A DNA stretch of 62,829 nucleotides, taken from Aureisphaera galaxeae. Lineage in GTDB: Bacteria > Bacteroidota > Bacteroidia > Flavobacteriales > Flavobacteriaceae. Where the stretch lies: contig NZ_JAQQTF010000017.1 in NCBI RefSeq assembly GCF_028561275.1, positions 1 through 62,829 on the forward strand, in the 5' to 3' direction. Positions 52,802-62,829 of the stretch are shown piece by piece; position 1 is the stretch's first letter, and each line of letters opens with the position of its first letter. Both the position numbers and the translations under genes were made by a program. Under the pieces are notes generated by a model. The model saw nothing but the letters and a program-made list of their open reading frames with translations. It ran no database searches and was not told where the DNA came from.

Positions 52802-55800
52802 ATGAGAATCATTACGCATTCCACTGTACCCGAAAATGAAACCCTTTTAACCAGCGTTAAAAGACTTATTTTCCTTTTCGTGCTATTCCTTTTAACCGCC
52901 ACTAGCTCGGTAACCTTAGCACAGAATCGTAGTATTTCCAGTCAAACAAACAGTAACATAGACCCTAGTACATCGCATATTTTCGATCAGGGATGTTTCA
53001 GGTTTGGCCCGGAAAACCTTGAAGTAAGGACCATCCAGTCCTACTATCAAAACAAAAAAATAGCAACCCCTCCTTTGGGTAGCCGGACGGTCACCGCCGT
53101 CGATCTGAATGGAGCAGGAGCAGGTGTGGATGCCACAATATTCAGTGTTCCCACCCCCGGGTCGGTGGGTCCTACAACCGAGTTTGGAGCTTTCGTAACA
53201 ACAACTTCAGGAAGCATGACCAGTGCCGTTTTCTCTTTCACAGGTGCGGTCGATGGGGTGAATGAACTTATAGGTATAGTAGATAGTGGTTCGGGAGCCA
53301 TTGCCGGAGTATTCGATCTCGGTAGCGCTTTCCAGCCAGCAACCAATATTACCGCAGGTACAGTGACATTAAGAGTAACAAACCCTGCAGTCGGAGTGTT
53401 GAATGTGGCCCGATTAGGGGGAGGCCCCATCCCAACCTCCGACTTCAATATTTTTCTTTCCAATTTCCTTTACGGAAATCAATTGAATCCGGGGGCCACC
53501 GAAGGTACCCGTATCATGAATGTGGCCGTAACCGATCCCGACAATACGGTATCGGCCAACTCCTTTATTAATGTAGGATTTGCGCCAGTGGCTGTAGACG
53601 ACGCCAACAGTATTTTGGCCAATGCAGTAACACCAGTAACTGGCAATTTATTAGCCAATGACAGCGATCCTACACCTGGAGATTCTATTTCCATTTCTGA
53701 AGTAAATGGGTATTCAGCTTCTGTAGGAACTCCCTTTGCTTCCACGTATGGTACCATTACGGTGCTGGCTAATGGAAGTTACTCGTATTCGGTAGATGTG
53801 AGCAACATTGCCGTAGCTGGACTCTCAGCAGGAGAGTCCATAGATGACATTATATCTTACGGTGTCCAGGATGTATTAGGGTTCACCGATTTTGGTTTTA
53901 TAACCATTACCATCAACGGAGTAGATGAACTCCCCGTGGCAACGGACAATACGAATGCTGTGACTGTAGGGACAAGTCCTACTGCCAACGGGGATGTTAT
54001 CTTCGACGACGATGGATTCGGTGTGGACACCGCAGATAGACCTTTGGCTATCTTTGTTTGGGAAAACGAATTTAGCGCTCCCGGAGGGGTTTTCGGAGGA
54101 CTTTCAGGACCTGTAGGAGGCCAGAATAGAACAGAGGCAACTACAGGTGTAACAGTATCATTTACCTCTTCAGATCCCGACAATATTGGGATACCCGATC
54201 AAGACCAAGTAGTATATCAAACCTTCACCAATGGAGGACATTTTGGTTATTTCGGCTTCGCTGTAGATGCCAACGTGAATCCATCGGCTTCATCGGTGCT
54301 TACCATGGATTTCGATGAACCCGTGGTAAACCTCAGCTTTACCTTATCAGATATAGATTGGTCCCAAGGGGACTCTTGGCAGGATTTAATGACTGTAACC
54401 GGATCCAATGGGGGAACCCCAGTAAGCTTTATTCCTCAGGTATCCGGTTCGGTTGTTACCGTAGGGGTGGATACCTTTTACGGAACAGGGTCCGTTGTAC
54501 CCGAAGATGCCCATGGAAATGTAGTTATCAACTTCCCTAATCCCGTAACCCAAGTAGTAGTAGCGTATAATTATGGACCCGATGCCACCGCAGCAGATAA
54601 CGGTGGACAGATCGCGGCCATTTCCGATATGATTTGGCAGGCAACGGGGGCTCCTCGTGTAAGTGCTGTGGACGGTAGTGCAGCCAACGTTGGGGTCTCC
54701 TATGCCACTACCTATGGATTCATTACCCTTAACAGTGATGGAACCTATACCTATACGGTAGATGCTGCCAATCCCGCAGTGGCGACCTTGCCTGTGGGAA
54801 GTACATTAATGGATGTAATTCCATATACCTTAATAGATTCTATTGGCCCTGGAGGAAATACCGATACAGCCAATCTTACGATCACCATTAATGGAAGCTT
54901 TGTGGCCTGTGCAATTACGGCCATAGCCGCCGTTTCCAATAACGATTGTGATCCTGGTACTGATACCTTTACGGCCGATGTAACGGTTACCTTTTCTGGA
55001 GCTCCAGCCACAGGAACCCTGGATCTCACTGGGGATGGAACAGCTAGCGTAGCGGTGGGAAGTTTGGATACCGCTACCTCTCATACCTTTACTGGGGTTA
55101 CCATGGTAGCCGATGGAGCCGCCATAGACCTTACCGCAACATTTTCAGATGATGTTGCTTGTACGTTCAATGAACCCAACGCCGGTACGGCCGATCCTTC
55201 CTGTGCTGCTTCTTGTGGCATTACGGCCATAGCGGCGGTATCCAACAATGATTGTGACCCGGGAACAGATACATTTACGGCCGATGTAACAGTGACCTTT
55301 TCCACTCCACCAGCCACAGGAACCCTTGATCTCACAGGGGACGGAACAGCAAGTGTGGCGGTAGGAAGTTTGGATACTCCGACTTCGCACACATTCGCAG
55401 GAGTAACCATGGCAGCCGATGGAGGTGCCATCGATCTTACTGCAACTTTCTCAGATGATGTTGCTTGTACGTTAAACGAACCCAATGCTGGGACTGCAGA
55501 TGCCTCCTGTGCACCTACTTGCGCAGTTACCGCTATAGCAGCAGTTTCCAACAATGATTGTGACCCAGGAACGGATACCTTCACGGCAGATGTAACTGTG
55601 AACTTTATCGCTCCTCCGGCTACTGGAACCTTAGATTTAACTGGAGATGGAACGGCAAGTGTAGCGGTGGGTAGTTTGGATACCCCTACTTCGCACACTT
55701 TCGCAGGAGTAACTATGGCAGCCGATGGTAGTGCCATAGACCTTACAGCAACTTTTTCAGACGATATAACCTGTACTTTCAATGAACCCAATGCTGGAAC

Positions 55801-58800
55801 GGCAGATTCGTCATGTGTTCCCTTAGATGATGGGGACGGAGTTCCTGCGGCAGTAGAAGATGCAGGACCCAATGGGGGAGACGGAAACAATGATGGTATT
55901 CTCGATTCCACACAAGGAAATGTGGCTTCACTTCCAGATGCGTCTGGTACAGGAACCTACGTAACCCTAGAAATAAGCTCTTCTACCTGTGCACAAATTA
56001 CTAATATTCAAACGATAACCGAAAGTGCGGTTGGTGAATTAGATGCTGATTTCGATTACCCTGTTGGACTTGTAGATTTTACGGCAATTTGTGTAAACCC
56101 AGGGGATAGTGCCATGATTAACTACTGGTGGCATGGAATTGCAGCTATAGATTTCTTCAGAAAATATGGATCAAGTGCTCCAGGTGCTGGAGACGCTACT
56201 TACGATCACTACTTAGCAGGTCAATACATGGAGAATGTCGCTGGCAATATGGTACCGCGAACACAGTACCAAATTACAGATGACCTTCCGGGAGATGAAA
56301 GTGCCACTCCAACTGAAATTATCGACCCAGCAGGGCCTGCACTTGCATCCTTCCCAACAGATGATACCGATGGAGATACCGTAATAAACGCAATAGACCT
56401 CGACGATGATAATGATGGTATTCTAGATACCGATGAAATGGATTGTGCGCCTGCGTTCATAGCGTTGGGTCAAACCTTTTCAAGTACTGCAGTATCAGGA
56501 ACTGTAGCAAATACTTTTGCTTACGGTGGGGTAGATATTACCTTAGGGTATGAACTTATTGGATCCAACCCTGGAACAACACCTGCATGGGTTTCAGGAG
56601 TTTCAAATCAGAATAACGGAGGTATTGCACCAGATGGAGAATATGCGAACTTCCAACCCAACAATACAGATTTCCTTTTGGGAGATGTATCAGTTTACAC
56701 ACTTGACTTTATTAACGGTCCGGTGTTCAATCTTGAATTCAAATGGGGAGGTTTGGACAACTCAGACCGCTTGGATGTATTAGCCAGTGTAGGAGGAACT
56801 AATGTTCCGGTTACCATTACAGATATTAACTTAGGAGGTAACCTCAATATTCTCGGCCCGCAAAGTGTATTTAGTACCGCAGGAGGGGCCAATGCACCTA
56901 ATAATAGTATACAAATTAGAATTGATGGTCCTGTCGACCAAGTAATTGTTACTACTGGAAAACAGAATGGAAATTCTGGAACGGTAACAACGCAGTTGTA
57001 TGAAATGATCTATTGCGTACCTATCGATACCGATGGGGACGGACTATACGACCATTTGGACCTGGATGCGGACAACGATGGTATTTATGATGTGGTCGAA
57101 ACTGGAGGCACCGATGTGAACGGCGATGGTATGGCAGATGACACAGATGGAGACCCAACTAACAATAATGGAGTACCTAACACAGCTAATGGTGGTGCAG
57201 GAAATCCACCAATTAATAGTGATGGTGATGGAATTCCCGACTTTCAGGATACCGATAGTGATGATGACGGTTGTAGTGATGCAAACGAAGCATTTAATGA
57301 CGCCAATGCCGATGGCGGTGACGGTGAACAATACGGAACAAGTGATCCCTTAACAATTGCCGATGGAGAAGTTAATGCCGATGGAACTGTTGTTGCGGCA
57401 GATTATTCTACAGGGACTAATAGTGCGGTGACTACACCCGATGTGGACCTGGACGGGGACGGACTTGTAGGGGCCTGTGATCCCGATGATGATGGCGACG
57501 GAAACCCAGATACAACAGATCCAAACCCACTTGTGCCCACGGCTGTGGATGATAGTGGAACAGCTACCGCAGGAGTTCCTGAAGTAATAAACATTATCGG
57601 GAATGATGATTTCTTGGAAAATAACAACGCGGGAAGTACAAATCCCATAACCATAAGTGATACAGGATTGGGTACAGCTGGAGGTGTAGTAACTTTTGAC
57701 CCCGATACTGGTGAACTAACCTATACAGCTTTACCTGGAGAAGGCGGAACTACGGTAACAGTAGTATATCAGGTTTGTAATGACTTCGCTCCACTGGGAT
57801 TACCAAGTGGCCCCGAAGATGTCTGCGATACAGCTGTTGTGACCATTACTGTGGCCGTTGGAGATCAAGATGGAGACGGAGTCCCCGATGATGTAGACGT
57901 ATGTCCTGGCTTTGATGATAATGCCGATGCCGATGGGGACATGGTTCCCGATGGTTGTGATGAAGATGACGACAATGATGGAATTTTGGACAGTGTGGAA
58001 TGTCCGCCTGTAACCATGCTTGGAAACACCACGGGAGGTACGGGGATGTTCATAGATAATGTTCATATTATAGAGTGGACGGATACAGACTGGGCGGATG
58101 GATGGCAAATTGGAGATCAGCAAGTAGTCAACTTAGCTAATGGAGATGTGGTTACATTAACTGTTTCAGCACTTATTGACAATGCTCCAGGAGCTACAGA
58201 TGGATGGACTCCTTCAGGATATGGAACAAATGGAAATGGAGGTTTCGGAACTGCATATCCATCTCCTCCATTGGGCAGAATTGGAATGAGTGCAAATGGT
58301 CAAAACGGTTCGATAACTTTCGATATAGCTGCCGTCGATGCTGTTGGAAATACAGTGGTATTGGATTTTGTTTTCACTGATCCAGAAAATACAGGTTCTG
58401 TAGTTGAATGGGCTGAAGCCAACACAAACGGTTCAGTTTGGACTGCTATCGAGTCATTTACCGATCCAACGACGATGAACTCTGGAGGTGTTTATTCCGG
58501 AGTTGGTACGAATACCATACGTTCATTGAATAATTCTACCCAAGGTAATTCACTCTTCCGATCTGATGGGGCCAGTCAAATCGAAATAAATATGCAATCG
58601 ACAGGAGGAGGTAGATCAGCCCTTCTTTTGGGGATCTTCGTAGCACAGAGACCTGGAAACACCGATACAGATGGAGATGGTGTTATAGATTGCCTGGATC
58701 TAGATTCAGACAATGATGGAATATACGACGTTGTAGAAGCAGGAGGGACCGATGCAAACAATGACGGAATGGCCGACGGTATCGATAGCGACGGTAATGG

Positions 58801-61800
58801 TATCCCAGATTCTGCTGGAACGGGACTTATTCCTACCGATAGCGGACCTACTCCTGGGACACCCGACTACCTTGACGCTGATAGCGATGAAGATGGCTGT
58901 AGTGATGCCAACGAAGCCTATAACGATCCCACAGCCGATGGAGGCGATGGCGGTCAGTATGGAACTGATCCCGCTGCCGTAAACCCAGATGGAACTGTCA
59001 TTGCTGCTTCCTATACAACAGGGGCAGTAGCAGCAGTAACCACGCCAGACGTAGACTTGGATGGTGACGGACTCGTAGGAGTCTGTGATCCAGATAACGA
59101 TGGTGATGGTAATCCCGATACTACAGACCCAGATCCCACAACGCCTAACGCTACCGATGATGCGGATGCCACAGATGTAGGGGTGCCCGTTACGGTAAGT
59201 GTTCTGGACAATGACGATTACTTAGATAATAATGACCCAAATAACTTAGGCACAACTACTGTGACCGATACCGGAACCGGAACCGCTATGGGAACGGTTA
59301 CCATCGATCCCGCTACTGGCGAAATTACCTATATCCCAACTGCAGCCGAAGCGGGAACCGATGTAACCATTGTGTACCAAGTATGCAATGATGAATCGGG
59401 AACCCCTGTTTGCTCTACTGCGACAGTGACAATTACAGTATCTGACCTTCCGGATACCGATGGTGATGGAATAAACGACTATGTCGACCTAGACGACGAT
59501 AACGACGGTATTCTCGATACCGATGAATCTCCAGGATTACCACCCCCAAGTTTCGATGATGATAACGATGGGGTACCAAATTACTTGGACCCTGACCAAC
59601 CGGGCTACGTGGATACCAATGGGGATGGTGTAGATGATAGATACGACTTTGACGGTGATGGAATCCCGAACCACTTCGACTTAGATGCCGATAACGACGG
59701 TATCTACGATGTGGCCGAATCGGGAGGAATCGATGCGGACAACGATGGTATCGCCGATGGATTGGTAGATGCCAATGGGGTGCCGAGTTCTGCGGGAGGT
59801 GGAAATGCACCGATAGAAACTACCCCAGGTATTTCAGACCATTTAAACAATGACAGTGACGGCGACGGTTGTACCGATGCCAACGAAGCATACGATGATC
59901 CTACTGCCGATGGGGGTGATGCGGGACAGTATGGAACCGATCCAGCTGCTGTGAACCCTGACGGAACAGTAGTAGCTGCAGCCTACGGTGCTGGACAAAG
60001 TCCTTCACCAAGTGCGGTAAGAACAGCAGATATCGATCTCGATGGAGATGGTCTTGTTGGAGCCTGTGATCCCGATGATGACGGTGATGGAAATCCGGAT
60101 ACCACCGACCCAGATCCGACAACACCTAACGCTGCCGATGATGCAGACGCGACCGATGTGGGCGTACCCGTGACGGTGAGCGTTCTGGACAACGACGATT
60201 ACTTAGACAATAATGACCCAAATAACCTAGGCACAACTACTGTGACCGATACCGGAACCGGAACCGCTATGGGAACGGTTACCATCGATCCCGCTACTGG
60301 CGAAATTACCTATATCCCGACTGCAGCCGAAGCGGGAACCGATGTAACCATTGTGTACCAAGTATGCAATGATGAATCGGGAACCCCTGTTTGCTCTACT
60401 GCAACGGTAACGATTACCGTTACAGGACCTGATAGCGACGGTGATGGGATTAACGATTACATCGATTTAGACGATGATAATGATGGTATACTGGATACGG
60501 ATGAATCTCCAGGATTACCACCCCCAAGTTTCGATGATGATAACGATGGGGTGCCAAATTACTTGGACCCAGACCAACCTGGCTATGTAGATGCTAATGG
60601 GGATGGTGTAGACGATAGATACGACTTTGACGGTGATGGAATCCCGAACCATTTAGATCTAGATGCCGATAACGATGGTATCTATGACGTGGCTGAATCC
60701 GGAGGAACGGATGCCGATAACGACGGAATTGCCGATGGATTGGAAGATGCCAATGGAGTACCGAGTTCTGCTGGTGGCGGAAACACCCCAATAGAAACTA
60801 CCCCAGGTATTTCAGACCATTTAAACAATGATAGTGATGGCGACGGTTGTACCGATGCCAACGAAGCATACAATGACCCTACAGCCGATGGAGGCGATGC
60901 GGGACAGTATGGAACCGATCCAGCTGCTGTGAATCCTGACGGAACCGTAGTCGCCGCAGCTTATGGTGCTGGACAAAGTCCTTCACCAAGTGCGGTAACA
61001 ACAGCAGATGTAGATCTGGATGGAGACGGATTGGTAGGAGTATGTGATCCCGATGCCGATGGCGACGGAAATCCAGATACTACAGATCCCGATCCAACGA
61101 CACCCTTAGCTGCAGATGATAGTGGAGCTACCGACCCGGGAGTACCAGTGGTGATCGACATACTGGGGAATGATGATTATCTGGATAATTCAGATCCTAA
61201 CAACCAAGGAACCACTACCATTACAGATACGGGAACGGGTACTGCAGGCGGAACCATCGTGTTCGATGCAAGTACGGGTGAACTTACCTATACTCCGCTG
61301 CCAAGTGAAGCTGGAATGATGGTGACTGTGGTGTACGAGGTATGTAATGATGAGTCCGGAACCCCTATATGCGTTCAGGCTACTGTTACTATCGATGTAG
61401 GTGATCCAGATACAGATGGTGATGGCGATCCCGATTCTACAGATCCCGATCCAAATGATCCTTGTGTATTCACAGCGGGAAGTACCCCAGATCCATCCAA
61501 CCCAATCTGGCAGGCTGCGGATTGTGATGGGGATGGAACCACCAATGGTGATGAAAATACGAATGGGACCGATCCTAACGATCCTTGCGAGGATGATGGA
61601 ACTATTGGAGATGAAGACACCACCAATCCTGTTTGGCAAGCTGCCGATTGTGATGGCGATGGTGTGACCAATGGACAAGAAGATACAGACGGGACAAACC
61701 CTTACGATGGGTGCGATTACGATCCCGCCAATCAAGATTATACAACAACATCAACTACCTATCAAAATGCGGATTGCGATGGAGATGGGGTAACCAATGG

Positions 61801-62829
61801 TGATGAAATAGATCCGGACGGGAATGGTGTAGACGATGGAAATGGAACCGATCCATTTGATCCTTGTGACTACAATCCAGTGCTCATAACATTGACCCAA
61901 ACAGCCGCTTGGCTTACTGCCGACTGTGATGGGGATGGAGTAACCAACGGACAAGAAGTAATTGACGGAACCGATCCATTAGATCCTTGCGATTATAATG
62001 CAACCAGTCAAGTGGTTGCAAATGTTACAGCTGCCTGGAATGCCCTCGATTGTGATGGTGACGGTGTTATCAATGGGGATGAAATTACGGATGGTACCGA
62101 TCCTCAAGACCCATGTGATTATGTGGATGGCAATCAGACCGTAGCGGTTACCGCTACTTGGAATGCCCTTGACTGTGACGGTGACGGGGTGACCAACGGG
62201 GACGAGGTTGCCGATGGCACGGATCCTCTTGATGAATGCGATTTGATATATACTAGCCAAACGGTACCGCCATCGGCGGCTTGGGAAGCAGGAGACTGCG
62301 ATGGCGATGGCGTTACCAACGGCGATGAAATAACGGACGGTACCGACCCGACCGATCCTTGTGACTTTATGCTTTCGAGCCAGACGGTTCCGACCACCCC
62401 GGCTTGGGAAGCATTGGACTGTGATGGTGACGGAGTAACCAACGGTGATGAGATCGCTGATGGAACGGATCCGTCCGATCCGTGTAGCCTGGATGTAGCC
62501 AGCCAGACGGTATCGCCGACTGCTGCTTGGGATGCCCTCGACTGTGACGGTGATGGGGTAACGAACGGTGACGAAGTTACCGACGGGACCGACCCAACGG
62601 ACCCATGTGATTTCGTACTTGCCAGTCAGACCTTGCCACCAACAACGGCCTGGAACGATGCCGATTGTGATGGAGACGGAGTAACCAACGGTGACGAAGT
62701 GGCCGATGGAACAGATCCACAAGATCCATGTAGCCTAGATTATACAAGCCAGACGGTACCACCAACGACGGCCTGGAACGATACGGACTGTGACGGTGAT
62801 GGTGTGACCAACGGTGATGAAATAACGGA
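52802..62829 (+). CDS. Giant secreted adhesin with VCBS-like and thrombospondin type 3-like repeats (3' end outside window)
   Basis: A single open frame from ATG 52802 to the window end (3,342 codons visible, no stop). Signal peptide: long n-region, then RLIFLFVLFLLTATSSVTLAQ (about 20-40). Two VCBS/cadherin-like domains (about residues 260-350 and 620-690; PVTGNLLANDSDPTPGDS and TYGFITLNSDGTYTYTVD), three 102-residue repeats, four ~1 kb Ca-binding super-repeats, then tandem 41-residue repeats with DCDGDGVTNGDE and GTDPxDPC. This is the layout of T9SS adhesins, which end with a type A or B sorting domain (beyond the window). Reading frame is continuous at checkpoints throughout (for example 55802, 57239, 61925, 62789). 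Confidence 0.92.
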   Translation, partial: MRIITHSTVPENETLLTSVKRLIFLFVLFLLTATSSVTLAQNRSISSQTNSNIDPSTSHIFDQGCFRFGPENLEVRTIQSYYQNKKIATPPLGSRTVTAVDLNGAGAGVDATIFSVPTPGSVGPTTEFGAFVTTTSGSMTSAVFSFTGAVDGVNELIGIVDSGSGAIAGVFDLGSAFQPATNITAGTVTLRVTNPAVGVLNVARLGGGPIPTSDFNIFLSNFLYGNQLNPGATEGTRIMNVAVTDPDNTVSANSFINVGFAPVAVDDANSILANAVTPVTGNLLANDSDPTPGDSISISEVNGYSASVGTPFASTYGTITVLANGSYSYSVDVSNIAVAGLSAGESIDDIISYGVQDVLGFTDFGFITITINGVDELPVATDNTNAVTVGTSPTANGDVIFDDDGFGVDTADRPLAIFVWENEFSAPGGVFGGLSGPVGGQNRTEATTGVTVSFTSSDPDNIGIPDQDQVVYQTFTNGGHFGYFGFAVDANVNPSASSVLTMDFDEPVVNLSFTLSDIDWSQGDSWQDLMTVTGSNGGTPVSFIPQVSGSVVTVGVDTFYGTGSVVPEDAHGNVVINFPNPVTQVVVAYNYGPDATAADNGGQIAAISDMIWQATGAPRVSAVDGSAANVGVSYATTYGFITLNSDGTYTYTVDAANPAVATLPVGSTLMDVIPYTLIDSIGPGGNTDTANLTITINGSFVACAITAIAAVSNNDCDPGTDTFTADVTVTFSGAPATGTLDLTGDGTASVAVGSLDTATSHTFTGVTMVADGAAIDLTATFSDDVACTFNEPNAGTADPSCAASCGITAIAAVSNNDCDPGTDTFTADVTVTFSTPPATGTLDLTGDGTASVAVGSLDTPTSHTFAGVTMAADGGAIDLTATFSDDVACTLNEPNAGTADASCAPTCAVTAIAAVSNNDCDPGTDTFTADVTVNFIAPPATGTLDLTGDGTASVAVGSLDTPTSHTFAGVTMAADGSAIDLTATFSDDITCTFNEPNAGTADSSCVPLDDGDGVPAAVEDAGPNGGDGNNDGILDSTQGNVASLPDASGTGTYVTLEISSSTCAQITNIQTITESAVGELDADFDYPVGLVDFTAICVNPGDSAMINYWWHGIAAIDFFRKYGSSAPGAGDATYDHYLAGQYMENVAGNMVPRTQYQITDDLPGDESATPTEIIDPAGPALASFPTDDTDGDTVINAIDLDDDNDGILDTDEMDCAPAFIALGQTFSSTAVSGTVANTFAYGGVDITLGYELIGSNPGTTPAWVSGVSNQNNGGIAPDGEYANFQPNNTDFLLGDVSVYTLDFINGPVFNLEFKWGGLDNSDRLDVLASVGGTNVPVTITDINLGGNLNILGPQSVFSTAGGANAPNNSIQIRIDGPVDQVIVTTGKQNGNSGTVTTQLYEMIYCVPIDTDGDGLYDHLDLDADNDGIYDVVETGGTDVNGDGMADDTDGDPTNNNGVPNTANGGAGNPPINSDGDGIPDFQDTDSDDDGCSDANEAFNDANADGGDGEQYGTSDPLTIADGEVNADGTVVAADYSTGTNSAVTTPDVDLDGDGLVGACDPDDDGDGNPDTTDPNPLVPTAVDDSGTATAGVPEVINIIGNDDFLENNNAGSTNPITISDTGLGTAGGVVTFDPDTGELTYTALPGEGGTTVTVVYQVCNDFAPLGLPSGPEDVCDTAVVTITVAVGDQDGDGVPDDVDVCPGFDDNADADGDMVPDGCDEDDDNDGILDSVECPPVTMLGNTTGGTGMFIDNVHIIEWTDTDWADGWQIGDQQVVNLANGDVVTLTVSALIDNAPGATDGWTPSGYGTNGNGGFGTAYPSPPLGRIGMSANGQNGSITFDIAAVDAVGNTVVLDFVFTDPENTGSVVEWAEANTNGSVWTAIESFTDPTTMNSGGVYSGVGTNTIRSLNNSTQGNSLFRSDGASQIEINMQSTGGGRSALLLGIFVAQRPGNTDTDGDGVIDCLDLDSDNDGIYDVVEAGGTDANNDGMADGIDSDGNGIPDSAGTGLIPTDSGPTPGTPDYLDADSDEDGCSDANEAYNDPTADGGDGGQYGTDPAAVNPDGTVIAASYTTGAVAAVTTPDVDLDGDGLVGVCDPDNDGDGNPDTTDPDPTTPNATDDADATDVGVPVTVSVLDNDDYLDNNDPNNLGTTTVTDTGTGTAMGTVTIDPATGEITYIPTAAEAGTDVTIVYQVCNDESGTPVCSTATVTITVSDLPDTDGDGINDYVDLDDDNDGILDTDESPGLPPPSFDDDNDGVPNYLDPDQPGYVDTNGDGVDDRYDFDGDGIPNHFDLDADNDGIYDVAESGGIDADNDGIADGLVDANGVPSSAGGGNAPIETTPGISDHLNNDSDGDGCTDANEAYDDPTADGGDAGQYGTDPAAVNPDGTVVAAAYGAGQSPSPSAVRTADIDLDGDGLVGACDPDDDGDGNPDTTDPDPTTPNAADDADATDVGVPVTVSVLDNDDYLDNNDPNNLGTTTVTDTGTGTAMGTVTIDPATGEITYIPTAAEAGTDVTIVYQVCNDESGTPVCSTATVTITVTGPDSDGDGINDYIDLDDDNDGILDTDESPGLPPPSFDDDNDGVPNYLDPDQPGYVDANGDGVDDRYDFDGDGIPNHLDLDADNDGIYDVAESGGTDADNDGIADGLEDANGVPSSAGGGNTPIETTPGISDHLNNDSDGDGCTDANEAYNDPTADGGDAGQYGTDPAAVNPDGTVVAAAYGAGQSPSPSAVTTADVDLDGDGLVGVCDPDADGDGNPDTTDPDPTTPLAADDSGATDPGVPVVIDILGNDDYLDNSDPNNQGTTTITDTGTGTAGGTIVFDASTGELTYTPLPSEAGMMVTVVYEVCNDESGTPICVQATVTIDVGDPDTDGDGDPDSTDPDPNDPCVFTAGSTPDPSNPIWQAADCDGDGTTNGDENTNGTDPNDPCEDDGTIGDEDTTNPVWQAADCDGDGVTNGQEDTDGTNPYDGCDYDPANQDYTTTSTTYQNADCDGDGVTNGDEIDPDGNGVDDGNGTDPFDPCDYNPVLITLTQTAAWLTADCDGDGVTNGQEVIDGTDPLDPCDYNATSQVVANVTAAWNALDCDGDGVINGDEITDGTDPQDPCDYVDGNQTVAVTATWNALDCDGDGVTNGDEVADGTDPLDECDLIYTSQTVPPSAAWEAGDCDGDGVTNGDEITDGTDPTDPCDFMLSSQTVPTTPAWEALDCDGDGVTNGDEIADGTDPSDPCSLDVASQTVSPTAAWDALDCDGDGVTNGDEVTDGTDPTDPCDFVLASQTLPPTTAWNDADCDGDGVTNGDEVADGTDPQDPCSLDYTSQTVPPTTAWNDTDCDGDGVTNGDEIT
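54908..55822 (+). repeat. Three tandem 306-base (102-residue) repeats in the adhesin
   Basis: Units start at 54908, 55214 and 55520, each opening with C-x-(I/V)-T-A-I-A-A-V-S-N-N-D-C-D-P-G and containing GTLDLTGDGTASVAVGSLD. Spacing is exactly 306 bases. Synonymous substitutions separate the copies. Confidence 0.85.
57030..61410 (+). repeat. Four copies of a ~0.8-1 kb Ca-binding super-repeat
   Basis: Each copy runs DNDGIYDV..., DGCxDANEAYxDP, DGDGLVG-C-DPDxDGDGNPDTTDP, a ~90-residue beta domain, and VYQVCND. Copies lie at about 57030-57870, 58665-59450, 59455-60435 and 60436-61410. Copies 3 and 4 are nearly identical over 981-base spacing (for example 59261 and 60242). Confidence 0.85.
61520..62829 (+). 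repeat. Tandem 41-residue (123-base) two-cysteine repeats
   Basis: DCDGDG cores at 61520, 61646, 61772, 61922, 62048, 62171, 62294, 62417, 62540, 62663 and 62786; spacing 126, 126, 150, 126, then 123 bases six times. The array continues past the window end. Confidence 0.88.

Noticed and set aside
55081-55911. Long minus-strand open frame (276 codons) opposite the adhesin repeats
   Set aside because: It mirrors the repeated plus-strand codons (Ser/Pro/Val-rich, same 306-base period), has no start signals and is inside a continuous secreted-protein frame; it is a shadow.
61979-62722. Minus-strand open frame opposite the 41-residue repeats
   Set aside because: It has the 123-base period of the plus-strand gene and no domain; a shadow of the adhesin.
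61520-62829. Regular repeats suggesting a CRISPR array
   Set aside because: Period is a multiple of three, units are in frame with a secreted protein and the 'spacers' are as conserved as the 'repeats'; it is coding DNA.

Overview
The window reads as chromosomal DNA of a marine-type flavobacterium (Bacteroidota, Flavobacteriaceae). The evidence is the T9SS type B sorting tail followed by a PorP/SprF protein, the uppS-bamA-ompH-ompH-murI and DUF6089-nadK-CBS-pdxJ gene orders, several -7 promoter boxes of the Bacteroidota form TAnnTTTG, the near absence of Shine-Dalgarno sequences, and the many lipoproteins, TPR histidine kinases and LytTR regulators. No phage, insertion sequence, CRISPR array or rRNA gene was seen.

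Layout. 1-6.5 kb: 3' end of a secreted adhesin, its PorP/SprF partner, a VWA lipoprotein, a LytS/LytTR-type two-component pair, a gamma carbonic anhydrase and a small membrane protein. 6.5-14.5 kb (minus strand): envelope and cofactor housekeeping (murI, two ompH/skp, bamA, uppS, DUF6089, nadK, CBS protein). 14.5-23 kb (plus strand): pdxJ, esterase, FadL-type porin, SGNH lipoprotein, trigger factor, clpP, clpX. 23-34.4 kb: GH3-family protein, DUF2797, LysE, AsmA, VUT/YhhQ transporter, a HPPK-deoxynucleoside kinase fusion that lacks a normal start codon, a SpoU methylase and mutS.

34.67-44.22 kb is a tightly packed plus-strand operon: a nucleotidyltransferase-like protein, three B12-domain radical SAM enzymes, two SAM methyltransferases, a flippase-like membrane protein, a sulfotransferase and an NKWYS-type sulfotransferase-like protein. 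It contains no recognisable glycosyltransferase. It is the strongest candidate here for an uncharacterised biosynthetic system, perhaps making a sulfated and methylated envelope molecule.

44.2-52.3 kb is a signalling-rich region: a membrane-anchored AraC regulator, tRNA-Gly and tRNA-Leu, a heavily hairpinned segment, four small 4-TM proteins, a 42-residue lipoprotein gene that overlaps one of them, a LytTR regulator whose receiver domain has lost its phosphorylatable Asp, a lipoprotein built of TDGEDDLPGQ repeats, and a TPR lipoprotein-type NarL-family histidine kinase with a LuxR-type response regulator. The repeat lipoprotein, kinase and regulator may form one sensing module.

52.8 kb to the end is one uninterrupted reading frame of more than 3,340 codons. 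It encodes a giant secreted adhesin with VCBS-like domains, three 102-residue repeats, four copies of a ~1 kb Ca-binding super-repeat (two nearly identical), and then tandem 41-residue, two-cysteine, thrombospondin-3-like repeats that run off the window.
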